Of a stretch of 64,000 nucleotides of DNA, positions 12,141-23,966 are shown one piece after another; position 1 is the first letter of the stretch; each line of letters starts with the position of its first letter. Origin of the DNA: Neckera pumila (lineage: Eukaryota; Streptophyta; Bryopsida; Hypnales; Neckeraceae). Made by a program: the position numbers and the translations under genes. The stretch is from positions 5,534,065 to 5,598,064 of the forward strand of contig OZ018416.1 in NCBI GenBank assembly GCA_963969595.1. The letters are read 5' to 3'. The notes beneath the pieces were generated by a model. The model saw nothing but the letters and a program-made list of their open reading frames with translations, had not been told where the DNA came from and searched no databases.

Positions 12141-12618
12141 TCTAAAAGTGACTAGCTTCTTTAAACCAATTCTATCAATAAATATGGAATGGACATGAAG
12201 AGATCCGCTTTAAATGAACCTCATTAACTAGTGACTAAATTGAGGGAAATCTATCAATTATTAAAGGAGTCAATCATTTGTCTTGGTTTCCTCCAACTCT
12301 TTACATTCAACTTGTTGGGGAGGTGGATTTTGGAAGACCTAGGGTCACAAATAGGTGCCTAGAACATAAATCTTTGAAAATTCATAAGTAATTCACAAGT
12401 ACTTCAAAAAATACAAAACCACATGGGTTACGTTCCGCATCCATTTTTCTTCCTTTGAAAAATGATCTAAAAAATATTTTTGTTCATAGAAACCTATGAA
12501 AAAGGCAGACTAGCCTCTAAATGGTTGCTTATAGAGCATACTACCTTAGCGGTTAGAATCCCCAGCTTCCATTTTTTCTAGGAAGACAGTTTATAATTTA
12601 AAAACATACTAACTTAGG
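12141..12618. other. Non-coding spacer
   Basis: No gene or defined repeat was seen between B3 and E1. Confidence 0.4.
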
Positions 12619-12889
12619 TACACAAAATAGTGAAATTAGGTTGCCTTGTCAATTAAGTTGCCTTGTCAATTAAGTTGCCTTACCCGAGATAAATTACCTC
12701 ATGGATCAATGCTTGTTCCACATGGAGGTGCATGCCACTCTCCGAACCAAGCCTTGAACTGGGCAACAAAACTATGCCATATACATGGCTCTGAATTGCA
12801 TGCCTCATTGTACAAAAGTAGTGAATATTTCTGTAATGTGGATTGTCGAGAAATTAGTATGGGGCAACCTAATTTCACTATTTTGTGTA
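12619..12889. mobile_element. Family E MITE (E1), TA flanks
   Basis: The inverted termini CACAAAATAGTGAAATTAGG and CCTAATTTCACTATTTTGTG are perfect over at least 20 bp, with TA on each side. Just inside the left end a 17-bp unit ending TTGCCTTGTCAATTA is tandemly repeated. The full length is 271 bp, very close to the 270-bp copy at 26141. The TA target and short size fit a Tc1/mariner-type MITE, though the terminus is not the usual Stowaway one. Confidence 0.85.
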
Positions 12890-13189
12890 GAGCCCCATTG
12901 ATCTTCAGCCAATAGGAGCTCTCTTCACGCCGCTGTATCACGAATGGATCAATTTCTATTGTCGGTCATGTTTGTGACGATAGCTGATCCTAATGGTTGC
13001 TATAATTGGACTTAGCAGGGGGGGATCATGTTCCAAAGAATTGGGTGCTGAATTAGCGAAGCTACAGAAAAAAAACATTCATTGGTGGCCTGGTATTAGT
13101 GAGTGGACACTAATGAATTTATCAAAGTCAATGTCTGCAAAACTAATAAAATCATATTGACTTGTAGTAGTCCTATTTGTGATCAGCAT

Positions 13190-13405
13190 TTGGCACGCTG
13201 TTTTATTCTATTTTTTATGAAGTGCCAAAGTGGCGATATTGACGGAATGTTATAGTGATGCTCTAAATTTCAACATTCATCCACACATTGGATAGAAAAT
13301 ACCACATTAGCACATACTCCATATTAGATATCCATGATTTAGTTTTCATTCACAATTTAGCAATTTCATCCAAGTTTTTTTTTTAAATTTGAAGTTATCT
13401 ACCAA
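13190..13405 (+). repeat. Family H interspersed repeat (copy 1)
   Basis: It shares TTTTTTATGAAGTGCCAAAG, ATTCATCCACA and CAATTTCATCCAA, in order, with the minus strand of 35845-36075. It is non-coding and its element class is unknown. Confidence 0.65.
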
Positions 13406-14344
13406 TTTCTGCCCTTTTAGTACTAAGTATTGTTTTGTTCTATGGGCTTGGTGCAGGGCCCATTATTTTGGTGCAAATTGCCGACAAATCGCCAAAAAAA
13501 TACTGTGCGTTTGGAAGTTTTCAGACTTGCCTCGTAATTTGCCTCGTTTTTGTAGAAGGATCTACAATAATTTTTTTCCCGAGGGCACAAATTGCATTCT
13601 CTCCTTATCAAGTTCTTTTGGTTCAATTTGTCTAATATCAAATTCTCAGCAACCACAATATTTTTTCAACTTCAACTTTGCAAGGGCTACAATCCTCATG
13701 ACTGTCAAAGACAAGCTAGTTTTGAAACTAAATTCCAAATTGTATTACACTAGGTAGACATGTTGCACGGAGTAGAAGCTGACCACTACAATTAATCAGT
13801 TCTAAAGCGATACTTGTTCCTATCTTGTCCAAGCACTCCAAGCCCCTCAACAACCCACCTAAAGGAATATCCATCTTATCTGAAAACATACTCACCTCTA
13901 GCAACCTAGTATTAGCATTGGATTTGAAATGGCCAAATTCAAACACTTTCATGAAAGTGGCAGCTACATATCCGCCTAGGATCTATATGAACTTGCAAAA
14001 CCAAACTCTTTTGATGTAGCTTGATGCTCCAAGACCTCCTTTCTACTATTATCTTAATCTTAGGAGGAATAAAATAACCACCACTACAGCAAGTACCATT
14101 ATGTTTAATTTTTTAATTTTTAGATATGATTCATCACAGCCTCAAGTATTTTATTGTTTATTTATTTTGCTTAAGTTCTAATTCCTTGTCAATCAGAAGT
14201 TGTAAATAAATTAATTTTTGTTTCTTCCGACAAGGGATGAAGTTCCATGCAGAGAAAAAGTTAAAATTGTTCAAGAAAGAAAAAGAAAATTGACCACAAT
14301 CACATTCAATTGGGTCATATTACAAGGTATGTGCATCTAAAGGG
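13406..14344. other. Non-coding stretch, no supported gene
   Basis: Several overlapping ORFs of 60-120 codons occur on both strands, but none has a recognisable domain or splice context. I see nothing else. Confidence 0.4.
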
Positions 14345-15875
14345 ACCTCATAGATGTAGGAGAACTCAAAAAGTGCATAATTGCAAGAAAATAGATACTT
14401 GGACTTTTTAATCTGTAAAATATAGGAAAAATAAATTTCAAAAAAACTAAAAATTGGAAATTTCAAAAGACTTCATAGTAAAGAGATTTCACCATAAGAA
14501 TGGTTTTGAAATCATTTTTAATGTTCAAAATTGAGCGCGCAAGAAAAAACTTTTTACATGAACATAGAAGACATAAAATGAAATATTTTAAAATTTCCCT
14601 TGGTAGAAATATGACTTCCTATTATGGAAATACACTATAGAAATTTCAATCCTAGATCATTAAATTTAAGGACTCTAAAGTACTCAAAATCCCTAAAACT
14701 TAAAATGTGACATATTTTTTAATTGATTTTTAAATATAAAATGATTTTTTTTTTTAATTTTGAAAAATATATGATATGGTTATACTCTAGCCCCTAAAGG
14801 ACCAAACACTATTTTTTGGCAGCATAGGAGTTTTGGGCAGCTTACTACAAATGGAAATTTTAATTTTTTTCTTTGAAGTTTGCACATAAGATGTGCCCAA
14901 GGAGTAGCTTCAAGGCCCAACAATTTTCATAACTTTTGACTACATGTATAAAAAGTTATCACATGATATGTAATTTTCCGCATTCAACGGGCAGCTTGGG
15001 CAGCTCAAAAAGATTCTTCAAAAAACACTTTTTTGAAAAATTAAAACTTGAAATTGATTTTATAGATTTATATATACTTGGAAAGCTTTGAATCATTCCA
15101 TTTGGATTGACGAGTCAAAACTTATGAGGAGTTTTAGTTTGAGGGTAGTTATTGAATCTCTACTCTAAAATAAACCTTGAAGTCCTTTATCTAACTCAAT
15201 TATCAATATTTTTGAAAAAAACAAAAAACATTGGGTGTAAAATGTTTATTCCAACATTACAACCATTGGGATTGGCATTTTTTCAATTCCATAATTAAAT
15301 TCTCGACAATTTTGTATTTTGAGTCATTCTCTACCTCTTCCTAATTATTTATTTTTTCCTATACGTTGTACAATTCCAAATGATCTGAAAATTTTCAAGC
15401 ATGTAGACAACTTGCCTTGAAGAATGAATCCAAAGAGTAACCACCATTTTAGAGATTTTTCCTACAAATGTGACCTTGTGAAGGGCAGCTGCCCGGATTT
15501 TTGCAGTGACAAAAAAAGGATTTTTGTCAATTCAAATGCTATTATCTTGCAATCCACATGGTGGAAAATTCTGAATTTTTTTTCACACCTTCTTAAACCA
15601 GTGTACTAGAAGATCCTATGATTACATGTGTTCAAAAATGTTTTTTCTTAAAAATTTGGTACTTGTATTAGAAATGGCAGTTTTGGAGCGGTTTTGATGA
15701 AAACATAGTCAAAAACATTTAGGGGCTAGACAAACATCTCCAATAAAAATTTCAACTTCAAGCGAGTCATGCTTCAAAAGTTATTGCAGATAAAAGATTC
15801 AAAACTTGTGTTGTGACAATGTTCAGAGTACATGTACTTGAGTATTTTTATATCTTTTGCAATCATGATATAACA
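14345..15875 (+). repeat. Family C repeat (C2), split by element A5
   Basis: The left part runs 14345-14787 and the right part from about 15729 to 15875. Together they match the uninterrupted C1 copy at 8480-9060. The junction shows a 4-bp CTAG on both sides of the inserted element. Confidence 0.65.
14787..15729 (+). mobile_element. Family A element (A5) in a CTAG site
   Basis: It begins CTAGCCCCTAAAGGACC and ends TTTAGGGGCTAG. Removing the element and one CTAG gives ACTCTAGACAAACATCTCC, the same length as the unoccupied paralogue ACTCAAAAGAAGAATCTCC near 8943. This supports a 4-bp duplication, although a 2-bp TA duplication with one more terminal base gives the same length. Interior landmarks match other A copies and there is no ORF. 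Confidence 0.85.
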
Positions 15876-15889
15876 GGGCAGCAAGGTGT

Positions 15890-17709
15890 TTAACCATTAA
15901 AGGACTATTGTCTCTTCGAAAGGCAAATGCACTTTTGGGCAAGTACCTACAAGCTGAGTTTTTGTCGTGATTTTTTTAAACAATTTTTAAAGATAGAAAA
16001 ACAAATAAGCTTCGTAGGCTATATAATTATTTTTTTCAATCAATGCCCGAAAACAAAAGTTATGCCCAAATAAGCTCAAAAAAAGGGAGAGGGGGCAACC
16101 AAAAAATTTGCAAAAAATTTAGTTTTTTAATGTTAATTTAATTTTCTCATAGATTATATTTTTGTCCATCTAGAAAGCTTTGATTCATTTCATTTGGATT
16201 TGTGAGAAAGTTATGGACAATGTTGTTTTTCAGCAGTTATAACATCATTTTGAAAAAATAACTTGTAAAATTCATTTTTGAATGCAATTTTTGCAATTTT
16301 TCAAAAAACAAATTCCACATGGTTTAGTTTGTTTTCTAGAACAATCTCACCATTAGGATTAGTGCATTTTAATTCCATCTAAAAATATTAATACTTTAGG
16401 TTTTCCTTCTATCTTGTACCTACTTCTACTTAACAATTTTTTTAAGAATGAAAATTTAAATTTTTAAATTTTTTTTTTGTTCCCTAGACTTTCAGTTCAA
16501 TTTTTCACTACAAAAATTTAAAGCTCAAAACTCTATAGTGTAAAATTTTTAATTTAAAAATGTTCAAAGTCAAAAAATCTAGTCTCTAAAAGCTTGGTTT
16601 TTTCACTTTAACCCCTAAAGGACCAATGTCCCCGCGGGGGACACTTGGGATTTCGGGCAGGCTCGTGCAACCTGAAATTTTGATCTGATTTTTGGAAACT
16701 TTTTTTAAAGATAGGAAATCATATAAGCTTTCTAAAAATATAATTTTTTTTTCAATTGGTGCCTGGGAGCAAAAGTTATGCCACCCGAAGTCCAAAAAGC
16801 AGTTCGCCGGGCAAAAAAAAAAACCTTTAAAAAATCAAGATTTTTTTTTTCAGCTTTTTTTCCTCAAAGATCATGTTTTTGTCTACATTTGAAGCTTTGA
16901 TTCATTCTATTTGGACTCAAAATGAGAAAGTTATGGACAATCTAAGTGTCTACACAGAAAAAAACTTATAGAATTAATTTGTGAACGCAATTTTCAGTTT
17001 TTTTCAGTTTTCTTTTTTTGACAAGGTTAAATTTGTTTGCAAGAACAATCCCGCTATTAGGATTATGGTGTTTTAATTCCACCTAAGAGCTATTAACAAT
17101 TTAGTATTTCATTCAATTTTGGACCTACTTCTACTTAACAATTTTTTTATATGTGAAAATCAAATTTTGACATTCTAAAATTTTTTTCCCCAACTCTCAA
17201 CTCAAATCTGCAAGACAAAGTTTTTTGACTTTGTGGTGTGTAGTGCACAAAAAATCTACAAATGGCCGTCAAAGTCATCTGAAATTGCAGGCCACAGTTC
17301 AAAAAAACTTCTCTTTCCAACTTCAAATGCTAATATCTTCCAATTTGTATGGTTAAACTTCATGAAATTTATACCACATGATCTAAGACAAGTGAAGTTT
17401 AAGATCCTACGGTTAGATTCCAAAAAAAAAGTTTTTTTTGGTTTAGGGTGTGATCGCAGCAGAAATGGCAGTTTTCAGTGGTTTTGGAGCCAGAAATTGC
17501 CTTGGTATCTAAGGGGTTAAATGCAGATACCTTGCAATTTGTGCAGTCAAAAATTCTGAAATTTAATTCCACACATTTTTATACTAGTTAAGATCCTACT
17601 ATTACATGTGCAAAAAGAATAATTTTCAATTATTTTAACTCTTTGCTATAGAAATGGCAGTTTTGAGTGATTCTTGGCAAAAAAAAGGTCTTGGGCCTTT
17701 AGGGGTTAA
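15890..17709 (+). mobile_element. Family A element, second subfamily (A7), interrupted by A6
   Basis: The left end TTAACCATTAAAGGAC is at 15890 and the right end CCTTTAGGGGTTAA is at 17696-17709. Without the 913-bp insertion the element is about 907 bp. Its interior aligns with A8 (17817-18736): a block near CTACTTCTACTTAACAATTT and the right-end block GAAATGGCAGTTTTGAG. It is non-coding. Confidence 0.85.
16608..17520 (+). mobile_element. Family A element (A6) nested inside A7
   Basis: It starts TTAACCCCTAAAGGACC at 16608 and ends TCTAAGGGGTTAA at 17520. The host sequence reads CACTTTAA before it and TTAAATGCAG after it. The empty site in A8 (near 18537) reads CACTTTAAATGCAG, so the TTAA duplication can be read directly. 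The hairpin TGTCCCCGCGGGGGACA lies just inside the left end. The interior is a diverged copy of the same subfamily. Confidence 0.9.
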
Positions 17710-17724
17710 AGACAATTGTTTCAA

Positions 17725-17803
17725 TTAAGTCCAATTAAACCAAATTAAATAGCTAGTGAAACTAGTTGCCAAAAGTTACTTAATTTGGCTTAATTGGACT
17801 AAC
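17725..17803. repeat. Imperfect palindrome between two A elements
   Basis: The left arm contains AGTCCAATTAAACCAAATTA and the right arm TAATTTGGCTTAATTGGACT, about 25 of 28 pairs by eye. It has no coding role and could be a remnant MITE. Confidence 0.75.
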
Positions 17804-17816
17804 CTAAAACACATTG

Positions 17817-18736
17817 TTAACCCCTAAAGGACTGTTGTTCATTTGAGGGACAAATGGGATTTCGGGCTGGTACCTACGGGCTAAAATTTTCTCCTCAATT
17901 TTTGTGAACATGAAGAACTGAGATAGGCATGTGGCAGAAAAAAAAATTTGAAATCGGACCTTTGATCAAGAAGTTATGCCATTTCTTGGAATGCGTGGGG
18001 AGGGGGGGGGGGGGGGCAGCAAAAAATTTTGCAAAATTTTGAATTTTTTTTAAATGCTTTTTTTCTAATAGATTATATTTTTGTCTATCTGGAAAGCTTT
18101 AATTCATTTCATTTGGATTTGTTATGAGGAAGTTATGGACATTCTTGTTTTTCGGGCAGTTAGAGCATCTTCTTGGAAAAAAAAACTTGTAGGGTTCATT
18201 TCGGAATGCAATTTTTGTAATTTTTCAAATTTTTCTTTTCTAATGGTTTAGTTTACTTGTTAGAACAATCTCGCCATTGGGATTAGTGCATTTTAATTCC
18301 ATCTAAAATATATTAATGTTTTAGATTTTCCTTCTATCTCGTACCTACTTCTATTTAACAATTTTTTTAAGAATGATAATTAAGTTTTTTTGAATTTTTT
18401 TTTTCCTAGACTCTCAACTCAATTCTCCACTATAAAGATTTAAAGCTTAAAATGTTGTAGTGCAAAAGTTTTAAGTTAAAAATGTTTAAAGTCAAAAAAT
18501 CTGGTCCAGCAATGTGCTGAAAAACTTGTTTTTTCCACTTTAAATGCAGATATCTTGCAATCTGTGCTGTCAAAAATTTTGAAGTTTTTTCCACACATTC
18601 TCATACTAGTTAGGTATAAGATCCTATGGTTAGATGTGCAAAAAAAATAGTTTTTAAATTTTTTTACTCTTTGCTCCAGAAATGGCAGTTTTGAGAGTTT
18701 TTGGCAGAAAAAAGGCCTTGGTCCTTTAGGGGTTAA
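17817..18736 (+). mobile_element. Family A element, second subfamily (A8)
   Basis: It starts TTAACCCCTAAAGGACTG and ends GTCCTTTAGGGGTTAA, 920 bp. It is the complete reference for the interrupted copy A7 and carries the empty target for A6. It contains a 16-base G run at 18002-18017, a likely sequencing and assembly trouble spot. Confidence 0.9.
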
Positions 18737-18928
18737 GTCAAATTAATACAAGATTTGTTTTCAAAAATGAATTTTTGGACTTCATTTAAGCATATTAGAA
18801 TATATATACATTTTTAACTTTGAATTAAGTTAATGCAGATCATGAAGTTAACTTTCATCTCCAAAAATCAATTTAACATTTTAGACTTAGACTAAAGTTA
18901 TGGCCAAATTTCAAAGAGGGATTGGAAG

Positions 18929-19193
18929 CATTAGATGACATTGGAGGGCATTGAAGGGCCGTTTTATGCCTAATTCAATCTGGCCTGATTCTACAAATAG
19001 CCGGTATGGGCTGTCAAAATTTATTTTTCCCAAATATCATTTTAATCTATTTTTTTTTTTTTTTTTCGATAAATGAAGTGGCACAGTCTCGACCACATCA
19101 GCCATCAGTTATCTTGCATTTTCGCAGTTTAAGAACACCGCCAGAATGCAACATAACTTGCAAACTCTTAAAGGCCTCAAATGTCATCTAATG
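18929..19193. mobile_element. Family D short element (D2)
   Basis: The left end CATTAGATGACATTGGAGG and the right end CCTCAAATGTCATCTAATG are inverted. The right end, read on the minus strand, is homologous to the termini of the 2.7-kb element at 52567 for about 50 bases. The left end matches the block at 50470. It is 265 bp, non-coding, with no obvious target duplication. Confidence 0.75.
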
Positions 19194-20254
19194 GAACATT
19201 TTTTGGGACAATTTTAAATACCCTTTCTGAATTTTGTCTATAGCTTTCTATTGGAGGCTCTAAACTTCAAACAGATTCTTGAAAATAAAATTTATCTTGA
19301 TTTTTCACATTACTTTAGTCCAACTTTTGGAAAAAAGTTATTCTACCATGCCTAAATGAGGTTTAAAATTCAACTTTGAACACAATTCTTGCATTTGATA
19401 ATGAGTGGGGTTTATCTTCAAATTTTCCCATAGCCTTTGAGGATTCTGGGTGGACAATCAATTTCTCTATAAAAACAACCTCTTCACTCTCTATTCTCAC
19501 CATATGTCAATGAAGTAAGTCTTTTAATTCACATTGCCATAAAAAAAATTGATGGTAAATGGTCATTGGTCTATTTTTGGACATGTTTTTTTTCCACAAT
19601 TTAGTTTGAGTGCAATGTGCATCAGAGTACAAAGTATCCAATAATTTAGGTTAAGGTGCAATCTAAGTACCTTAACCTTCATTATATAACACTTTGTACA
19701 CGGATTTTGAGCTATTGCCAAGCATCTGATATCGCGACATAAGGTGAGCAGCTATAAGGGAAATACTAATATTTAAGTGAAAAAAAGTAAATGGCGGGGT
19801 CCTGGGAGGGTTGCTCCAAGGCCTTGTTTTTTCTTTCATGTATTATCCTTTCATAAACAATATAACGTGGGAAATGTATTACATTTTGCCTTTTGGTGCA
19901 TTAGCTAAAGTTTGCTACCTTCCTTGTGTAGTATTTCTGTAAGATCTAGACTCCAAAGGTATTGTTGAAGTCTTAAAGCATCTCCATCTATCCCCTCAGG
20001 TCAAACTTGCAATCTTTCCACCTCAAGGACAAGTAGATGTTGGTGACCATGTCAATCAATGGTTTTGTATTAGAGCCGGTAGGTTGACTAGCTCTCGAAT
20101 CTTGCAGCAAAAATACTTGCTACAACTATGATGTTGATTGACTCTAATTGATGTTGCAAACTATCACCCTTAGATTCCTTGACTACAGGAATATAAACAA
20201 GGAATGGAGTTACAAAGCCTGAAGATATTAGGCAGGTCAAACGTAATCACACAG
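19194..20254. other. Non-coding spacer
   Basis: No gene supported. A repeat-poor, AT-rich stretch. Confidence 0.4.
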
Positions 20255-20595
20255 ATGTGAAGGCGGGACGCAGATGCAAGGGCTCAAAGTGCAGTTGGAA
20301 ATTCACTTTGAAATTCGAGATTTTGAGCGGACTAAAAGCGGACATGTAGGCGCCAACGTAAAGGTGAGGTAGTGACATATGGGCACAGATGCAAGGGTTC
20401 AGAGTGCACATGTAAATTCACTTGAAATCTTGAGATTTTGAATGGACTGGAAGCGGACACGTGGACGCTGACATAAGAGCGGGGCAATGACTCATGGGCA
20501 TGGATGTAAGGGCATGGCGCGGATGCAAGGGCTTGAAGTGCACTTCGGAACTCACTTAAAACCTTGAGACTTTAGGTGGGTGGGGGCATAGATGC
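20255..20595. repeat. Degenerate tandem repeat, about 115-135-bp units
   Basis: Three units begin with CAGATGCAAGGGCTC-like sequence near 20271, 20385 and 20520. Each continues with TTCACTT, a CTTGAGATTTTG-like block and GGACT. A partial fourth unit (AAACTCACCTGAATCCTTGA) reappears at about 21022, after the pseudogene fragment. Confidence 0.75.
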
Positions 20596-21011
20596 AAGGG
20601 CATCAACCTCCTTTTCTAGGGCATCAATCTCTTCTTTTAGGGACTTGTTTGCCTCTTTCAGAACCTTATTCACCTCTTCAAGCTCATCAACCTTGTGTTT
20701 AAGAACCATAATAGGGCTCTTTTTTAAGTTCATTAGATGTCAAGAACCTGTCCACATTCCTAAGCTTAGATGATTCAGCTTCTTGGAAATCAACAAGAGT
20801 TGTATGAACCATCATGTATTCCAACTTAACCTAGTGCAGCTCCCCTTTTTTGATACAAGTGAGCATCGTTAAACCCTAACTCTTTTTTCACCTTTGTTGA
20901 GGTTGATAAAAATTTCTCCATCATAGTCCTCTTCCTTGGTGGTTTTATCCATAGGAACATTATAGCATAGCCTTCAAATTCAACGTCAATTGGGTTTACG
21001 TTCATTCTCAA
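20575..21011 (-). pseudogene. Broken coding fragment with coiled-coil segment
   Basis: On the minus strand a segment (about 61 codons from 21011 to 20826) reads on as plausible protein containing KKELGFNDAHLYQKRGAALG. After stops and at least one frameshift, another segment (about 20710-20580) reads as a heptad-rich chain including KVDELEEVNKVLKEANKSLK. Such coiled coils are common in plant retroelement-like proteins, but the fragment is too short to name. The disrupted frame and the flanking tandem repeats suggest a decayed insertion. Confidence 0.45.
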
Positions 21012-21050
21012 TGTACACTTAGAAACTCACCTGAATCCTTGAGATTCGGC

Positions 21051-21220
21051 AAGCAGGGCATGCCACACTACTAAAGCTAAACAACAAACAAACTTACACA
21101 CATAATTAATCAAAATCAATCTCACGATCAATCTCAAGCAGGGCATGCTACACTACTAAAGCTAAACAACAAACAAATTTACACACATAATTAATCAATA
21201 TCAATCTCACAAATCTACTA
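21051..21220. repeat. 85-bp tandem duplication
   Basis: Two units beginning AAGCAGGGCATGC start at 21051 and 21136. Both contain ACTACTAAAGCTAAACAAC and ACACACATAATTAATCAA with few differences. Confidence 0.9.
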
Positions 21221-21454
21221 ATAAATTAGAAAGTGCATGCTCCAATAATTTCTAGGGACAAATCTCATTCGACGGACAATTGTTCCAGACTATTTAGGAA
21301 AATTAATCAAAAAAAAATTTGGTAAATTAAAATTTACCTTGACAGCCATCCAATGCCAATGCTTGGCGGATTCAAAGGGACCAAAGGTAATTAAAGCAAA
21401 CGCTAAAAGGACACATGCCCCTAACATCCATCAGACTACAAGAGGAGACAACTA

Positions 21455-21556
21455 ATTGTCCACCCAAGCGTCTACCTTGGATGCCATTTCAATTGTCCAC
21501 CCAAGTATCCACCTTGGATGCCATTCCAATCATCCACCCAAGCACGGCCTTGGCCA
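21455..21556. repeat. 37-bp tandem repeat, about 2.7 units
   Basis: Units start at 21455, 21492 and 21529 with ATTGTCCACCCAAG or a near match, followed by CACCTTGGATGCCATT. Confidence 0.85.
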
Positions 21557-22059
21557 CTAATGGCATCCAAGGCAAATACTAAAAGATGGACACAAAGCAG
21601 TCAACATTTTGTGGATAATGGTGATCAATGGTGACCTTTGGTAGAGAGCACATAGCCAAAGGTGGAATAGCTTTCAGTGTTCACAAGCAATGTCTTTAAA
21701 AGGTCAAGTACTACAAATTCTTTAGGATTATTCATGAGATCTTTTTCCAAACAATTGTAAACTAAAAAGACTTATGCCACATAAATTTGTAGTGTTCAAA
21801 TTTTAAATTAAAAGGATTCAAAATGAAACACCTAAATTTTTTGGATAAAATATAATGTTCTATGTTGAGTTTCTCAAAACTTGTTAAGTTTATAATGCAT
21901 TTGATATGAGATATATTTGCTACAACTTCAAAAAGTCAATGTAATTTCAAATTTTCACAAAAAGTACTGAAACTTTTATTAATTATAAGAAATATGTCAA
22001 TATATATTTGGAAAGAAAAAAATTAAAGTCATATACAGAGGCAACTTAGAACATACATT

Positions 22060-22467
22060 CCAAAGGTTGTAGGTAGATTTTAAGTTATTTTTTCAAAAAG
22101 ATACTTAAATTGCTTGAAAAACAACTAATAACTTTTTCATCACTATTGCAAATAGAATGAATCAAACCACTCTATAGAGACAAAATACTTTTTATAAAAA
22201 ATAGAATTTAAAAAAAAATTATTTTGACTTTCTGTTTTTTTTTTGTGCTACCCAACCAATTCTATTTTGGGCTTCTAGTAGCATCATTTTTGCTTCTAGA
22301 ATTCTAGGCATTGATTGATATAAAAATCATATTCCTTAAAAGCTATTGTGATTTCTTATCTTCACAAAAAGTTTTAAGAAACCACCATACAAATCGAGAT
22401 TGTAGGAGCCTATCCAAAGTCCATTTTATTCTTCGAGGAAAACAATTGGCTAGAGTTTAGGGATTAA
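22060..22467 (-). mobile_element. Family A partial element (A11)
   Basis: Its minus-strand sequence matches the second A subfamily from the terminus inward for about 400 bp. The terminus on the plus strand is GAGTTTAGGGATTAA, ending at 22467. It is truncated at its inner end. It shares the TTAA at 22464-22467 with the next element, which points the other way. Confidence 0.7.
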
Positions 22468-23035
22468 CCGCTAAATTTTAAAGTGCTTGCAAGGGTCTTA
22501 TGGAATTTTGGATAGGCTTGTAAGACCTCAATTTTTGACATATTTTTTTGAAACTTTTTTTGAAGATAGGAAATCAAATTAGCTTTTTGGAAATATTATT
22601 TTTATTTCAATTTTTGCCTAAGAGCAAATGTATACAATCCTAAGTCCAAAAAGCATTTTGAGGGTTGATACAAAAAAATCACCAAAACTTGAATTTTTTA
22701 AATTTTTTCTCAAAGATTACATTAATTTTTGTCTACATTTAAAACTTTGATTCATTCTATTTGGATTAGTGATAAGAAAGTTATAGATAATTTTATTTTC
22801 TTAGAAATTTAAGCATTGCTAACTAAGTATATACTTCAGAGTTTAAAACTCTATTTGATCAACTATGCGTATTATAATCAACAAATTCTTGAAAATATAA
22901 CTGATAGAATTTATTTTTGAATGCAATTTTCACAATTGTCAAAAAATTTGTTAGACAAGGTTACATTTCTTTGCTAGAACAATCTCACTATTGGAATTAT
23001 TTTGTTTCAATTCCATCTTACAACTATTAACCTTT
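22464..23035 (+). mobile_element. Family A partial element (A12), head to head with A11
   Basis: It begins TTAACCGCTAAATTTTAAAG and follows the second-subfamily interior through ACTTTGATTCATTCTATTTGG up to about 23035. There it changes into a new A-like start (TTAACCTTTTAATGC) with the hairpin GCACCAAATTTTGGTGT. It is non-coding. Confidence 0.7.
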
Positions 23036-23966
23036 TAATGCTTAAGGCACCAAATTTTGGTGTCAACAATACTTTGAAGTTAAATAAAACCTACTTTGTT
23101 TGCTATTTTTAGTATTTTATATTTTTGGAATCTTTTTTGAAGTCTAGATTTAGCATCAATAATTCGATTTTGAAAATGATTGATTCTTATTTTTCTATTC
23201 AAGATTTTATACAATGGTGTCCATTGCAGTCTTGACTTCCGTAGTATTAAGGCTCTTAGAAGTGAGCCTCAAATACACTGAGATCTTGGAGAAAAATTCA
23301 CATTGTAAATTCATGTAAAAAAATTATAGAGTAGATTTTGAGATTCAAAAAATTCATTGGCATAATGCATATTAGGCTCTTTGACCTTGTATTATTTGGG
23401 TGACCAATTTTTTAGATTTGACATGTGAAAAGAGGTTTGAAAGACTTTACTTTTGAAGTTTTTACACCTCATAGCGGGGAATGGATCTTATTGCTAGCTC
23501 CAAACTTGTTGGGTAAAGGCGAGCAAAAATGAATAATGAATTGTACTTTGCAACCGAAATGCAATACTTGGCAAGCCATATTCTCTATAGAAGTGGGTCC
23601 ACTAGGTTGAAACATTCCCAAATAAATGTAAAATCCACTTTTTGTCAACAATTTTCTCAAAACCAAGCTCAAAAGGCTTGGCCTATCATTTTGAAGGTTA
23701 AACATATATTCCCTGCAATTTTGGGTGAAGATGGCTGACCAATCAAGGCCAAAATATAGATGGCAGAATTAGAAAAGGTTTGGTAAGTAGTCTAGGTGTT
23801 ATTTGGATTGACTTTTTAGAGTCCAACATAGGATCCTAAACAAACATATTCTTCATGTATTCTAACTACTTAAAGTTGTTGGAGTTGTTTCTTTTTCTTT
23901 TGCAACTTTGTATAGTTGAGACTAAATGCAAATAGAGTGTGTAATTTTGAAATTGACGTGGTGATT
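23036..23966. other. Non-coding spacer with A-like remnant
   Basis: Apart from the A-like start and hairpin at its left edge, I see no gene. ORFs around 23469-23738 lie on both strands in the same place and have no recognisable content. Confidence 0.4.

Noticed and set aside
13389..14019. Overlapping ORFs of 64-122 codons on both strands
   Set aside because: They occupy the same DNA in several frames, have low-complexity or hydrophobic composition and match no family I know.
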